A stretch of 63,460 nt of DNA from Paraburkholderia nodosa (GCF_001718195.1 NZ_MCNV01000038.1:1-63460), one strand, 5' to 3'. Positions 1 to 8,914 are shown, counted from the stretch's first letter. Program-made: numbers and translations. Notes: generated by a model not told the origin, from the sequence alone.

Positions 1-450
1 GCGCGCCGCTTCAGCGCCGACTGCAAGACGCTCGGCATCAAGGTGCACGGCACCTTCATTCTGGGGCTGCCGGGCGAGACGCAGGACACGATCAAGAAGA
101 CGATCGAGTACGCGAAGGAAATCAATCCGCATACGATTCAGGTGTCGCTGGCGGCGCCCTATCCAGGCACGACGCTCTACAAGCAGGCCGTGGAAAACGG
201 CTGGATGGAAGAGAACAAGACCATCAACCTGGTGAGCAAGGAAGGCGTGCAACTGGCGGCGATCGGCTATTCACATCTGTCGCGCGACGAGATCTATCAC
301 CACCTCGAACAGTTCTATCGCCAGTTCTATTTCCGGCCGTCGAAGATCTGGGAGATCGTGCGCGAGATGCTCACGAGCTGGGACATGATGAAGCGGCGTC
401 TGCGCGAAGGCGTGGAGTTCTTCCGCTTCCTGCGCGCACACGAGGCATGA
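1..450 (+). CDS. hpnJ: Hopanoid biosynthesis radical SAM protein HpnJ (3' part only)
   Basis: The reading frame is open from base 1, so the gene starts outside the window and only about 149 C-terminal residues are present. The visible part has the end of a radical SAM barrel (VHGTFILGLPGET, then a segment on multi-residue turns and a C-terminal helical tail). HpnJ is known to act on bacteriohopanetetrol side chains, contracting the aminosugar ring to the cyclitol ether. The CxxxCxxC iron-sulfur motif would lie upstream and cannot be checked. The stop overlaps the hpnI start by four bases (ATGA), which supports an operon and the family assignment. Confidence 0.85.
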   Translation, partial: ARRFSADCKTLGIKVHGTFILGLPGETQDTIKKTIEYAKEINPHTIQVSLAAPYPGTTLYKQAVENGWMEENKTINLVSKEGVQLAAIGYSHLSRDEIYHHLEQFYRQFYFRPSKIWEIVREMLTSWDMMKRRLREGVEFFRFLRAHEA

Positions 451-1715
451 TGGACCGCGCGCATGCGACGGGGCGAACCGGCGCCATCGTTGCGATGGCC
501 GTGACGGTGCTTGCGGTCGCTTCTGCTGCAATCGAAGTCATGCGTGCCGAATTGCCCGGCTTTTCGCACCTGCTCTTCGAATCGCTCGCGGTCCTAAGCG
601 GTCTTTGCGCCGTGGTCGGCATTATCTATACCTGCACGGCGAGCGCGCTGGTCGGTCGTTTCTTCGCGCGCGAGGTGGCGACGCCGCAGCACTTCCCGGC
701 CATCACGCTCGCCAAGCCGCTGCACGGCGACGAATGGCACCTCGAGGAGCACCTCGCCAGCTTTTTCGAGCAGGACTATCCTGGACAAGTCCAGTATCTG
801 TTCGGTGTTCACGACGCGCGTGACGAAGCGCTCAATGCGATCGAGCGGCTACGCACACGTTATCCCGATGCGCACATCACGGTCGTCGCCGATTCGCGCC
901 TATACGGTCCCAACCGCAAGATCGCGAATCTCGTGAACATGCTCGAACAGGCCGAGCACGACGTGCTGTGCTTCGCCGATAGCGACGTGCTCGTCGACAA
1001 GAACTATCTGCGCCAGGTGGTCGGGGCACTGCAGCAACCGGGCGTCGGCCTCGTGAGCGCGGTTTATCGGGGCCTGTGCGCGCCCGGATTCTGGCCGCGC
1101 GTCGCGTCGGCCTTGACCAACTATCATTTCCTGCCCGGCGTCGTCACGGGGCTCGCCATCGGGCGCGCGCGGCCGTGCTTTGGCCAGTCCATCGCCATGA
1201 CGCGTGAAATGCTCGACCGCATTGGCGGTCTGGCGCAATTCGCGCATCACCTCGCCGAAGACCATGCGATCGGTGAAGCCGTGCGCCGCGCCGGTGCGGA
1301 AGTGTCCATTCCGCCTATTCTGGTGCGGCACGCGTGTGTGGAGAATACGTTCGCCAAGCTCTTTGCGCACGAATTGCGCTGGAGCCGCACTGTTCGCGCG
1401 GCGGACCGCTCGGGGCATCTGGGCGCCGTGCTGATGCATCCGTTCGCGCTCGCCATGCTTGCCGTGGCCTTGTCCGGCGGCGCGGCGCCCGCGTGGGTAT
1501 TGGCCGCCATGGCGCTGTGCGCGCGCGCGTGGCTGATCTGGCGGACCGATCGCGCGACCGGCGACAAGTCCAGCGGACTGTTATGCTTACCCCTTTGGGA
1601 AATGGTCCAGTTCGCGATCTATGTCGCGAGCTTTTGTTCGTCTGGCGTCGTTTGGCGCGGCACGCGCTTTCGCGTCGACAGGAATGGCATGCTTTCGCCA
1701 GTCCACGAGACCTGA
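447..1715 (+). CDS. hpnI: Hopanoid glycosyltransferase HpnI
   Basis: 422 residues, usual for the family. Known role: transfers N-acetylglucosamine to bacteriohopanetetrol at the inner membrane. Visible features are an N-terminal membrane segment (about residues 8-65), a GT2-type domain with a DSD motif (CFADSDVLVD) as the metal/nucleotide-sugar site, a conserved AEDHAIGEAV stretch acting as the ED acceptor-side motif, and C-terminal hydrophobic helices from about residue 330. The start overlaps the hpnJ stop. The neighbours hpnJ and hpnL confirm the pathway. No deacetylase hpnK is visible in the window; it may lie upstream. Confidence 0.88.
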   Translation: MMDRAHATGRTGAIVAMAVTVLAVASAAIEVMRAELPGFSHLLFESLAVLSGLCAVVGIIYTCTASALVGRFFAREVATPQHFPAITLAKPLHGDEWHLEEHLASFFEQDYPGQVQYLFGVHDARDEALNAIERLRTRYPDAHITVVADSRLYGPNRKIANLVNMLEQAEHDVLCFADSDVLVDKNYLRQVVGALQQPGVGLVSAVYRGLCAPGFWPRVASALTNYHFLPGVVTGLAIGRARPCFGQSIAMTREMLDRIGGLAQFAHHLAEDHAIGEAVRRAGAEVSIPPILVRHACVENTFAKLFAHELRWSRTVRAADRSGHLGAVLMHPFALAMLAVALSGGAAPAWVLAAMALCARAWLIWRTDRATGDKSSGLLCLPLWEMVQFAIYVASFCSSGVVWRGTRFRVDRNGMLSPVHET

Positions 1716-1774
1716 GCGTCACAGTAGATGGGGGGCACAATGAGACGGGAGCATCCACTAGAGAGCACCCGCAG

Positions 1775-2785
1775 ATGAAGCACATGGGACGTATCGCCGC
1801 CCTGGTCGGTCTTGCGATCGCCGTGTGGCTCGTATGGCGCGAGCATCCCGCAGCGGTGCTGCAACTGTTGCGCGGGGCGGGCATGGGCCTCGTGCTGGCG
1901 GCGGCCGTGCATATCATGCCGATGTGCGCGAATGCATGGGACTGGCGCAGCCTGATTCGCGCGGCGCAGCGGCCGTCGTTCGCGACGATGCTCAAACTCG
2001 TGTGGATCCGCGAATCGATCAACGGCTTGCTGCCGGTGGCGCGCGTGGGCGGGGAACTCGTCTCGTTCCGGCTGCTTGGCCGTGCGGGCGTACGGCCGGC
2101 CACGGCGGTGGCGAGCCTCATCGCCGACATGCAACTCACGCTGATCAGCCAGGTGCTCTTTGCGTTGCTCGCGGCCGGCTACCTGCTCGAACATTCCTCT
2201 TCCGACACCGCGCGGATCGTGGGGCGGCTCGCATGGGGCCTCGCGGGCTTCATCCCGCTGCTCGTGCTGTTCGCACTCGTGCAGCACGCTCGGCCGTTCG
2301 AGCGCGCGGCACGCACGCTCAACCGCGTGACGAGCGGCAAGGTCGTCGATCTCGTGGGCAAGTCCGCGCGCGTCGATTTATCCCTCAAGCTGATCTGGCG
2401 GCAGACCGGCGTGATCGTGCGCTACGTGCTCGTCTGGCAGACGCTGCAATGCCTCGGTTACGCGCTCGAAATCTGGATCGCGTTGCGCGTGCTCGGCACG
2501 GACGCGACCTTCGTGCAGGCGTTCGTGATCGAGGCCCTGATCCAGATGCTGAGCAGCATCGCGTTTCTCGTGCCGGCCGGCCTTGGTGTGCAGGAGGGCG
2601 GCTTCGTCGTGATTGGCGGACTGCTGGGGTTCGATGCGCCGACATGCCTTGCGCTCGCGGGCGCAAGACGCGTGCGCGATCTGATGTTCTATTTGCCAGG
2701 CCTGCTTGCCTGGCAGGCGGCCGAGTATGGCTGGCCGTCACGACGCCGCACAGAAGGTACCGCCACGCGCGCCCGCACGGAATAA
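1775..2785 (+). CDS. hpnL: Hopanoid-associated membrane protein HpnL
   Basis: 336 residues with six to eight predicted hydrophobic helices, belonging to the lysylphosphatidylglycerol-synthase transmembrane-region family. The motif ESINGLLPVARVGGELVSFR and the later VPAGLGVQEGG are typical of this flippase-like family; HpnL is associated with hopanoid operons but its biochemical role is unsettled. The ATG at 1775 is the first start codon in frame after hpnI ends (59-base gap). The longer open frame upstream is just the shadow of hpnI. A strong hairpin follows the stop, so this is probably the last gene of the operon. Confidence 0.82.
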   Translation: MKHMGRIAALVGLAIAVWLVWREHPAAVLQLLRGAGMGLVLAAAVHIMPMCANAWDWRSLIRAAQRPSFATMLKLVWIRESINGLLPVARVGGELVSFRLLGRAGVRPATAVASLIADMQLTLISQVLFALLAAGYLLEHSSSDTARIVGRLAWGLAGFIPLLVLFALVQHARPFERAARTLNRVTSGKVVDLVGKSARVDLSLKLIWRQTGVIVRYVLVWQTLQCLGYALEIWIALRVLGTDATFVQAFVIEALIQMLSSIAFLVPAGLGVQEGGFVVIGGLLGFDAPTCLALAGARRVRDLMFYLPGLLAWQAAEYGWPSRRRTEGTATRARTE

Positions 2786-2790
2786 TCCCG

Positions 2791-2822
2791 GAAGTGACCT
2801 GTTATTGAAGACAGGTCGCTTC
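2791..2822 (+). terminator. Hairpin after the hopanoid operon
   Basis: A 12-bp stem (2791-2802 with 2811-2822, one G-T wobble) closes an 8-base loop, starting 5 bases after the hpnL stop. There is no clear T-run behind it, so it may be a weak or processing terminator rather than a textbook intrinsic one. Confidence 0.5.
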
Positions 2823-2862
2823 ACATTGCTCTATTGTCGGCAATCGCCCGAAAGGACTCGAC

Positions 2863-3750
2863 ATGGCAAGGGATTTCAGCGCGCTGAACAAGCACGCTCA
2901 CCGCGAATACAAATTCGTTCAGGCCGATTCATATCGTCAGGTCAGGCAGACCTACGGGACAGATATGGATGGCGGGGCGTGCATGGGCGTCGTGTTGAAT
3001 TGGGTCAAGGAGAAGTTGTCGACCTCGAACGGGCTGCTTCGTCCTGATGGTCCCCTGCGCAATTCGGCCGTCAAGCATTTTTCGAATCCACTCAATCCCC
3101 TTTCGCGCATTCGCAACGGCATCTCCCCGCCCACGGATTCCACGCTGGGGAAACTCATCGGCAAGGAACCCGGGCAACCACGCGGCAGAAAGAGCGCGGC
3201 GCGCAACGAAGCGACCATGCTGGAGGGCGCGAAGAATCAGGAAACTTACAACCGCTACAAGACCACTGACCGGTTGGTCGCTGAACTCGAGCTCGATCCG
3301 GGCGGATATACGCCAGAAGAAAAAACGCGCAAGGTAAAGCATGTCGCGCAGAATGTTGGCACAAGCCGCCCCCAGGAGAGTTTCGTAGCCGAGCGCTCGG
3401 ACGACGCCACGATTGCCGGAGCCGCGGAGCAGTTGCCCAAGGGCAATGCAATCGTGCTCGATTTGCAGCAAGAGGCCGGTGGTCCCGGGCACGCCGTTGC
3501 GTTTTACAAGAGCCGGGGAGGCACGCTCTATTTTTTCGACCCGAACGCCGGCGTGTACGAGATATCTCGTCCGTACGAGAAACACCTTCTGGGATTCGTG
3601 CAGGCGTGGCTCGATGTCTACACGAAGGACAAAGACGATAAGGGCGTGCCCACTCCGAAAAACTGGAAGACGAAAGATGAACACCGCTGGTATTCAGTTT
3701 TTACCCGCACCACCCCCAAGAAAGCCGGCACTGCTCCCACGGAAGACTAA
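2863..3750 (+). CDS. YopT-like cysteine protease (peptidase C58) candidate T6SS effector
   Basis: 295 residues, no signal peptide or membrane segment. Three short regions match the layout of the YopT/AvrPphB (C58) cysteine proteases: a Cys at residue 40 in DGGACMGVVLNWV (family pattern: small-Cys-x-Gly then an aromatic), a His at 210 in GGPGHAVAFY, and an Asp at 226 in YFFDPNAGVYE. Spacing of Cys to His (170 residues) is somewhat longer than in YopT, with a basic, low-complexity middle (about 75-165). C58 enzymes cleave host proteins (YopT releases prenylated Rho GTPases). The position 1.5 kb upstream of tssA suggests a T6SS-delivered effector; this is inference. It has its own gap from hpnL (77 bases) and faces the unknown gene at 3782. 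Other papain-fold hydrolases remain possible. Confidence 0.68.
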   Translation: MARDFSALNKHAHREYKFVQADSYRQVRQTYGTDMDGGACMGVVLNWVKEKLSTSNGLLRPDGPLRNSAVKHFSNPLNPLSRIRNGISPPTDSTLGKLIGKEPGQPRGRKSAARNEATMLEGAKNQETYNRYKTTDRLVAELELDPGGYTPEEKTRKVKHVAQNVGTSRPQESFVAERSDDATIAGAAEQLPKGNAIVLDLQQEAGGPGHAVAFYKSRGGTLYFFDPNAGVYEISRPYEKHLLGFVQAWLDVYTKDKDDKGVPTPKNWKTKDEHRWYSVFTRTTPKKAGTAPTED

Positions 3751-3781
3751 CGCCTGAAAGAACCCGGAGCCCTCGCGGGCA

Positions 3782-4480
3782 TTAACCGTGACTCGTGCGC
3801 AACTGAAAGCGCCAACGCTCGAGATTCGAGAGTTCATCCACGGTCTTCTTCTCGATGTCGCCGCGAATCAGGTGATGAATCGTGAGCCGACCCTGCTTTG
3901 TCTCCAGGATCTGTACTAGCCGTGCGCGCTCCCGCTGCCCCTTGAAGCCCAGATCGAAATAGATGACGCGGCGACGCGTATCTCCGGTGACGAGGCTCAA
4001 GCCACCCCCGCCGCCCGACCCGCCAAGGACGCCCATTTGGGGAACATCCCGTATGTGGAGATTCCAGCTGAAGCCATTGCGCGCGATCCACTTCTTTGCA
4101 TCCTCCTCGCGCTTCATGGCCATGAGCGCAGCGGGCGGATGATTGGTCACATCGGTCGCGATCGTATAGCGCGACTTGTGCCAATTCCTGAAGGTATTCG
4201 ATTCCCGATTGTGCGCATACATGTTTCTCTCGACTTTGCCTTCGAACTCCCATTGCTGCGTCACGGTGTCGAACCTGAACCATTCGATGCACTCGTTCCA
4301 CTCCAGTTGGGGGCATTCGATGTCATCGGCCATGAGCTTGCCGAGCATGGGCGCCTTGACCTCAGCGCGAAACGTCAGGTCGAATTGATGACCGGCAGTG
4401 GCAGTGGAAGAGCGTCCGCCAATGGGTTTGATCCGCTCGACGGGCACAGCAAGATTGGAAATCGTCATGCGGGCTTTCAT
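3782..4480 (-). CDS. Unrecognised 232-residue protein beside the T6SS locus
   Basis: I do not recognise the family. The ATG at 4480 is preceded by an AAGGTG ribosome site, and the codon usage looks like a real gene. The protein is soluble, without a signal peptide. It has an acidic/aromatic core (CPQLEWNECIEWFRF), a glycine-rich turn near residues 155-163 and a C-terminal part rich in charged residues that reads like beta strands and helices. It converges on the C58-type gene (31 bases between stops), so the two are not one transcript. Lying between a putative effector and tssA it could be an effector, an adaptor or an immunity protein, but nothing in the sequence decides this. Confidence 0.6.
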   Translation of the reverse strand: MKARMTISNLAVPVERIKPIGGRSSTATAGHQFDLTFRAEVKAPMLGKLMADDIECPQLEWNECIEWFRFDTVTQQWEFEGKVERNMYAHNRESNTFRNWHKSRYTIATDVTNHPPAALMAMKREEDAKKWIARNGFSWNLHIRDVPQMGVLGGSGGGGGLSLVTGDTRRRVIYFDLGFKGQRERARLVQILETKQGRLTIHHLIRGDIEKKTVDELSNLERWRFQLRTSHG

Positions 4481-4652
4481 GGCTCACCTTTGTGCAATTC
4501 GGGATGCAGCCATAACAGCTGAACGTTTCCAGATATTCCCTCCCATGCACGGCGACAGGCTGCAAAAAACAAATGGAATAGTTCTCCTCGCCGGGCTGTT
4601 GTGGAAGAGCGGATCGAACTGGATCGACCCGCTGGGCTAAAGGAGCTTCTCC

Positions 4653-5156
4653 ATGACTCACCTCTCACGCGGGAAGCATATTGCGATTGGGGCTGGGCTG
4701 ATTTCGATGATGAGTGGGGCTTCCGCGCAAGTCGAATCGATCGATGTGCCGGGCGTACAGCCGTTCCTGAAAACGACCGCAGCGGGGGTGCAGATCTACG
4801 CCTGCGAGTACGGTGCGGATCACACGCTCGACTGGGTGTTCCGGCAGCCGCGCGCCACGCTCTACGACGCACACGGCGCCGAGGTGATCGAGCATTCGGC
4901 CGGCCCGTCGTGGCAGGCGCACGATGGCAGCCGCATCGAGGGAAAAGTCGTCGCGCAGGAACCCAGCGGGACGCCCGGCAGCGTGCCGCAACTGCTGCTC
5001 GAGGCGCACTCCGCCGGATCACCGGGCATGCTCGCAGCCGTGCGCTACGTGCAGCGGGTCAGGACGGTGGGCGGTGTGAAGCCGGCCGCGCCGTGCACAG
5101 TCGAGCACGAGACGGGTAGCTCGCCCTATATCGCGACTTACATCTTTTATAAGTAA
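4653..5156 (+). CDS. Secreted DUF3455 protein
   Basis: 167 residues. A signal peptide ends near residue 25 (GAGLISMMSGASAQ). The mature part matches the DUF3455 family pattern: VPGVQPFLKTTAAGVQIYAC, then ATLYDAHG, GPSWQAHDGS and a C-terminal SPYIATYIFYK. The function of the family is unknown; members are secreted and occur widely in Burkholderiales and fungi. A GGAG site 6 bases before the ATG fixes the start. It sits 81 bases upstream of tssA on the same strand, but a hairpin in that gap makes co-transcription uncertain. Confidence 0.8.
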   Translation: MTHLSRGKHIAIGAGLISMMSGASAQVESIDVPGVQPFLKTTAAGVQIYACEYGADHTLDWVFRQPRATLYDAHGAEVIEHSAGPSWQAHDGSRIEGKVVAQEPSGTPGSVPQLLLEAHSAGSPGMLAAVRYVQRVRTVGGVKPAAPCTVEHETGSSPYIATYIFYK

Positions 5157-5237
5157 AAAGACAGATCATAGAACGGTCTCTCTGGAAAGAGACACCGCAA
5201 TTAATTCGGAATACGAATTTAAAACAGTCGAAGCGCC
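5157..5237 (+). promoter_or_regulatory. Leader region in front of the T6SS operon
   Basis: This 81-base A/T-richer gap holds a 6-bp hairpin (5176-5181 with 5188-5193, loop of six) and a second small dyad ATTCG-N5-CGAAT just before tssA. It is the only sizeable gap upstream of the T6SS genes, so the promoter probably lies here or in the end of the DUF3455 gene. I could not pick a convincing -35/-10 or -24/-12 pair. Confidence 0.35.
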
Positions 5238-6281
5238 ATGACCATCGAATTCATCACGCATCAGGACTGGACCGAGTGGCTCGAACCTCTCACGCAAGCG
5301 CAGCCGTGCGGCCCGGACCTCGAATATGACGCGCAATTTCGCGAACTCGAGGAAGCGGTCAGCGGACGTCCCGAAGCCGAGTACGGAGACACGCTCGTGG
5401 CCGCCGTTGCGCCCGACTGGGAAGCCGCCGATGCGCTTGGCACCGCATTGATGGCCCGCACGCGAGACCTTCGCGTGGTGATGCATCTAGCGCGAGCGCG
5501 CTGGGTTCGCGAGGGCATTACCGGTCTCGCGGACGGCCTCGTCTTGACCGCCGCGCTGCTGGAGCGCCATTGGGAGCACGTGCACCCGCAACTCGACGCC
5601 AGCGACGGCGACGACGCGACGGCCCGCATCAACGCGCTTGCCGCGTGGACGGCGGCCGGCGGCGTGCTCGCCGGTCTCATGGATAGCCCGCTGCTGCAAG
5701 GCCGTTCTCCGGTCACGCTGCGCGAGTGGTCGTATGCGAATGGCGAAGCCGTCGCGCCAGAAGGGCACACGATGATTAGCCTCACGGCAATCGAAGCGTC
5801 GATCGCCGTGTCGCCCGATGCCGCGCGCAGCGCGAAGAGGGCGTTCGATGCCGCGTACGCCAGCGTCCGCGCAATCGAAGCGACGCTTGCCGAACGCGTA
5901 GGCGCTACCCAATCGCTCGATTTTGCTTCGTTGAAGGCGTTGCTGGAGCGCGCATCGTCGCTGCTCGCGACGGGCGTGCACCCGGGCGAGGCGCAAATGC
6001 ATCAAGCGGACGAGCCCGGTGTCGCGTCGCCAGCAGCCGCCATCGGCAACGCATCCTCCAGCACGATCGGCAGCCGCGCCGACGTGGCCGCCACGCTGCA
6101 GCGGATCTGCGCCTGGTACGCGCAACACGAACCTGCGAGCCCGGTGCCGTTGCTGCTCGAAAGGGCGCGCGGCCTCGTCGAGAAGTCCTTTGTCGATCTT
6201 TTGAAGGACCTCGCGCCGGAAGGACTCGCGCAACTTACCCAGGTGGTCGGTACCGCCGCCGTCGAAATACCGGCGGAATGA
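5238..6281 (+). CDS. tssA: T6SS baseplate/sheath cap protein TssA
   Basis: 347 residues. The N-terminal ImpA_N domain is plain (about residues 10-130: FRELEEAVSG, then WEAADALGTALMARTRDLRV and GLVLTAALLERHWEHVHPQ). The C-terminal part is shorter than in long TssA proteins and ends with PVPLLLERARGLVEKSFVDL, a conserved hexamerising end. TssA primes baseplate assembly and coordinates sheath polymerisation in the cytoplasm. It is the first gene of the T6SS operon, 44 bases ahead of tssB. Confidence 0.9.
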   Translation: MTIEFITHQDWTEWLEPLTQAQPCGPDLEYDAQFRELEEAVSGRPEAEYGDTLVAAVAPDWEAADALGTALMARTRDLRVVMHLARARWVREGITGLADGLVLTAALLERHWEHVHPQLDASDGDDATARINALAAWTAAGGVLAGLMDSPLLQGRSPVTLREWSYANGEAVAPEGHTMISLTAIEASIAVSPDAARSAKRAFDAAYASVRAIEATLAERVGATQSLDFASLKALLERASSLLATGVHPGEAQMHQADEPGVASPAAAIGNASSSTIGSRADVAATLQRICAWYAQHEPASPVPLLLERARGLVEKSFVDLLKDLAPEGLAQLTQVVGTAAVEIPAE

Positions 6282-6324
6282 TCTAAGCCGCACTGCAACG
6301 CAGTTCAACCAGGAGAACGGTCAA

Positions 6325-6840
6325 ATGGCCAAGGAGAGCAGTCAGAAGTTCATTGCGCGCAATCGGGCGCCGCGCGTGCAGATCGAGTACGACGTGGAAG
6401 TGTACGGCTCGGAAAGGAAGGTCAACTTGCCTTTCGTGATGGGCGTGCTGTCCGATCTCTCGGGGCAGCCGCAGGAAGCGCTGCCGCCCGTTGCGGAACG
6501 CAAGTTTCTGGAGATCGACATCGACAACTTCGACGAACGGCTGCGCTCCATGAAGCCGCGTGTGGCGATGCAGGTCGACAACACGTTGACCGGCGAGGGC
6601 AAGATCGGCGTGGACATGACTTTCGCGAGCATGGACGACTTCGAGCCCGCCGCGATCGCGCGCAACGTCGAGCCGCTCGCGAGGCTGCTCGAAACGCGCA
6701 GCCAGTTGCAGAACCTGCTGACCTATATGGACGGCAAGACCGACGCGGAAAAGCTCGTCGCCCGCTTGCTCGAAGACCCTGCGCTGATGAATGCGCTTGC
6801 CGCCGCGCCGAACCCCCAGGGCGAGCCCGACTCCGAATAA
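6325..6840 (+). CDS. tssB: T6SS sheath small subunit TssB (VipA)
   Basis: 171 residues, family length. Contains the hallmark RAPRVQIEYDVEVYG start, LPFVMGVLSDLSG and the helical C-terminus LLTYMDGKTDAEKLVARLL. With TssC it forms the contractile sheath around the Hcp tube. An AGGAG ribosome site precedes the ATG. The next gene, tssC, begins 11 bases downstream, as in nearly all T6SS loci. Confidence 0.96.
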   Translation: MAKESSQKFIARNRAPRVQIEYDVEVYGSERKVNLPFVMGVLSDLSGQPQEALPPVAERKFLEIDIDNFDERLRSMKPRVAMQVDNTLTGEGKIGVDMTFASMDDFEPAAIARNVEPLARLLETRSQLQNLLTYMDGKTDAEKLVARLLEDPALMNALAAAPNPQGEPDSE

Positions 6841-6850
6841 AGGACCCAAG

Positions 6851-8365
6851 ATGGCAGACACTCAACTCGATCCATCCGCGTTCGCGCAGCCGGAAAGGCA
6901 GGAAGCCGACGCGGCGAGCCCATCCGGCGAGTTTCAACAGCTCTTGCAGAAGGCGTTCCGCCCGCGCACGGAGAAAGCGCGCGAAGCGGTGGAAAGCGCC
7001 GTGCGCACGCTCGCGGAGCAGGCGCTGCTCGACACGCACCGCGTGTCCGACGATGCGCTCGCGACCATCGAAGCGCTGATCGCGCGCATCGACGAAAAGC
7101 TGAGCGCCCAGATCAACGTCATCCTGCATGCAGAGCCGTTCCAGCAGCTCGAAAGCGCGTGGCGCGGGCTCCACTATCTCGTCACCAACACCGAGAGCGA
7201 CGAGAGCCTCAAACTGCGCGTGATGAACATTTCGAAGGCCGACCTGCACCGCTCGCTGCGCAAGTACAAGGGCGTGGCGTGGGACCAGAGCCCGCTCTTC
7301 AAGCGGCTTTACGAGGAAGAATACGGCCAGTTCGGCGGTGAGCCTTACGGCGCATTGGTGGCCGATTACTACTTCGACAACAGCGGCCCCGACGTCGATT
7401 TCCTCACGCAGATGGGCAAGATTTCCGCTGCCGCGCACGCGCCGTTCATCGCGGGCGCGGACCCCGCCGTCATGCTGATGGACTCGTGGCAGGAGCTGGC
7501 GAATCCGCGCGATCTCACGAAGATCTTCCAGACGCCCGAGCACGCCGCATGGCGCTCGCTGCGCGATTCCGAAGACTCGCGCTATATCGGCCTCGCCATG
7601 CCGCGCTTTCTCGCGCGCACGCCCTATGGCGCGAAAACGAGCCCCGTGGACGAATTCGATTTCGAGGAAGACACCGCGGGCGCGGACGCGTCGAAATACG
7701 CGTGGGCCAATGCGGCCTACGCGATGGCCGTGAACATCAATCGCTCGTTCAAGACGTGGGGATGGTGCTCGCGCATTCGCGGCATCGAGTCGGGCGGGGT
7801 GGTGGAGGATCTGCCGGTCCACGCGTTTCCGACCGACGACGGCGGCGTCGACATGAAGTGCCCGACGGAAATCGCCATCAGCGACCGCCGCGAAGCCGAA
7901 CTGGCGAAGAACGGTTTCATGCCGCTCGTCCACAAGAAGAATTCGGATATTGCGGCATTCATCGGCGCGCAGTCGCTCAACAAGCCGATCGAATACGAAG
8001 ACCCGGACGCCACGGCGAACGCCAACCTCGCCGCGCGCCTGCCTTATCTGTTCGCCTGCAGCCGTTTCGCGCACTACCTCAAGTGCATTGCGCGCGACAA
8101 GCTCGGCAGCTTCAAGGAGAAGGACGACATGCAGCGTTGGTTGCAGGACTGGATTCTTCAGTACGTGGACGGCGACCCGGCCAACTCGTCGGAAGAGACC
8201 AAGTCGCGCCGGCCGCTCGCGGCGGCGGAAGTCGTGGTCGAGGAAGTGGAGGGCAATCCGGGCTACTACACGTCGAAGTTCTACCTGCGTCCGCATTATC
8301 AGCTCGAAGGCCTGACCGTCTCGTTGCGGCTCGTTTCCCGGCTGCCGTCGACCAAAGCGGCCTGA
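6851..8365 (+). CDS. tssC: T6SS sheath large subunit TssC (VipB)
   Basis: 504 residues. Recognised by the helical N-terminal handle, the WRGLHYLVTNTESDESLKLR segment, FGGEPYGALVADYYFD, the MAVNINRSFKTWGWC region and the C-terminal PGYYTSKFYLRPHYQLEG strand that interlocks neighbouring sheath subunits. The ATG at 6851 is chosen because it follows an AAAGGA site; an in-frame start at 6791 lies within tssB and is unlikely. It works with TssB as the contractile sheath recycled by TssH. Confidence 0.96.
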   Translation: MADTQLDPSAFAQPERQEADAASPSGEFQQLLQKAFRPRTEKAREAVESAVRTLAEQALLDTHRVSDDALATIEALIARIDEKLSAQINVILHAEPFQQLESAWRGLHYLVTNTESDESLKLRVMNISKADLHRSLRKYKGVAWDQSPLFKRLYEEEYGQFGGEPYGALVADYYFDNSGPDVDFLTQMGKISAAAHAPFIAGADPAVMLMDSWQELANPRDLTKIFQTPEHAAWRSLRDSEDSRYIGLAMPRFLARTPYGAKTSPVDEFDFEEDTAGADASKYAWANAAYAMAVNINRSFKTWGWCSRIRGIESGGVVEDLPVHAFPTDDGGVDMKCPTEIAISDRREAELAKNGFMPLVHKKNSDIAAFIGAQSLNKPIEYEDPDATANANLAARLPYLFACSRFAHYLKCIARDKLGSFKEKDDMQRWLQDWILQYVDGDPANSSEETKSRRPLAAAEVVVEEVEGNPGYYTSKFYLRPHYQLEGLTVSLRLVSRLPSTKAA

Positions 8366-8415
8366 GCCGCGACGGTTTTTCAAACTTGTACGAACCTGAT
8401 CAATAAGGAATCCAA

Positions 8416-8907
8416 ATGGCAGTCGATATTTTTCTGAAACTTGGCACGGTCACGGGCGAGTCGCTGGATCAGACTCACAAGGACGAAATCGACGTGCTCT
8501 CGTGGAGCTGGAGCATGGACCAGTCCGGCACGATGCACCTCGGCACGGGCGGTGGCGGCGGCAAGGTCGATGTGCACGATCTCTCGATCACCAAGTACAC
8601 GGACCACGCCACGCCGGCCATCATGACCGCCTGCGTGACGGGCAAGCATTTCCCCACCGGAAAACTCACCGTGCGCAAGGCGGGCGGCACCAAACCGTTG
8701 GAGTACTACACGATCGATCTGGAAAAAGTGCTCGTCACGAACTACGCGACAGGCGGATCGGACGGCGAAGACCGCTTCACCGAAACGGTGACGCTCAACT
8801 TCGAGAAATTCCACGTGACCTACCAGCAGCAGGATCCGACCACCGGCTCGGCGCTCGGCGGCGTAGTCGAGTGCAAGTGGAACATTCCGGCCAGCGCAAC
8901 GGCGTAA
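8416..8907 (+). CDS. hcp: T6SS inner-tube protein Hcp (TssD)
   Basis: 163 residues, with the Hcp signature MAVDIFLKLGTVTGES, a conserved WSWSMDQSGTMH stretch and the beta-barrel repeats typical of the hexameric tube. Hcp is both the secreted tube and a chaperone for small effectors that fit its lumen. AAGGAA precedes the ATG. It lies between tssC and tssE, the usual location for the locus-encoded copy. Confidence 0.96.
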   Translation: MAVDIFLKLGTVTGESLDQTHKDEIDVLSWSWSMDQSGTMHLGTGGGGGKVDVHDLSITKYTDHATPAIMTACVTGKHFPTGKLTVRKAGGTKPLEYYTIDLEKVLVTNYATGGSDGEDRFTETVTLNFEKFHVTYQQQDPTTGSALGGVVECKWNIPASATA

Positions 8908-8914
8908 GCGGATC

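Noticed and set aside
6422..8383. 653-codon minus-strand frame across tssB and tssC
   Set aside because: It is the antisense shadow of two clear T6SS genes; residue composition is Arg/Ala/His rich with no domain and no ribosome site.
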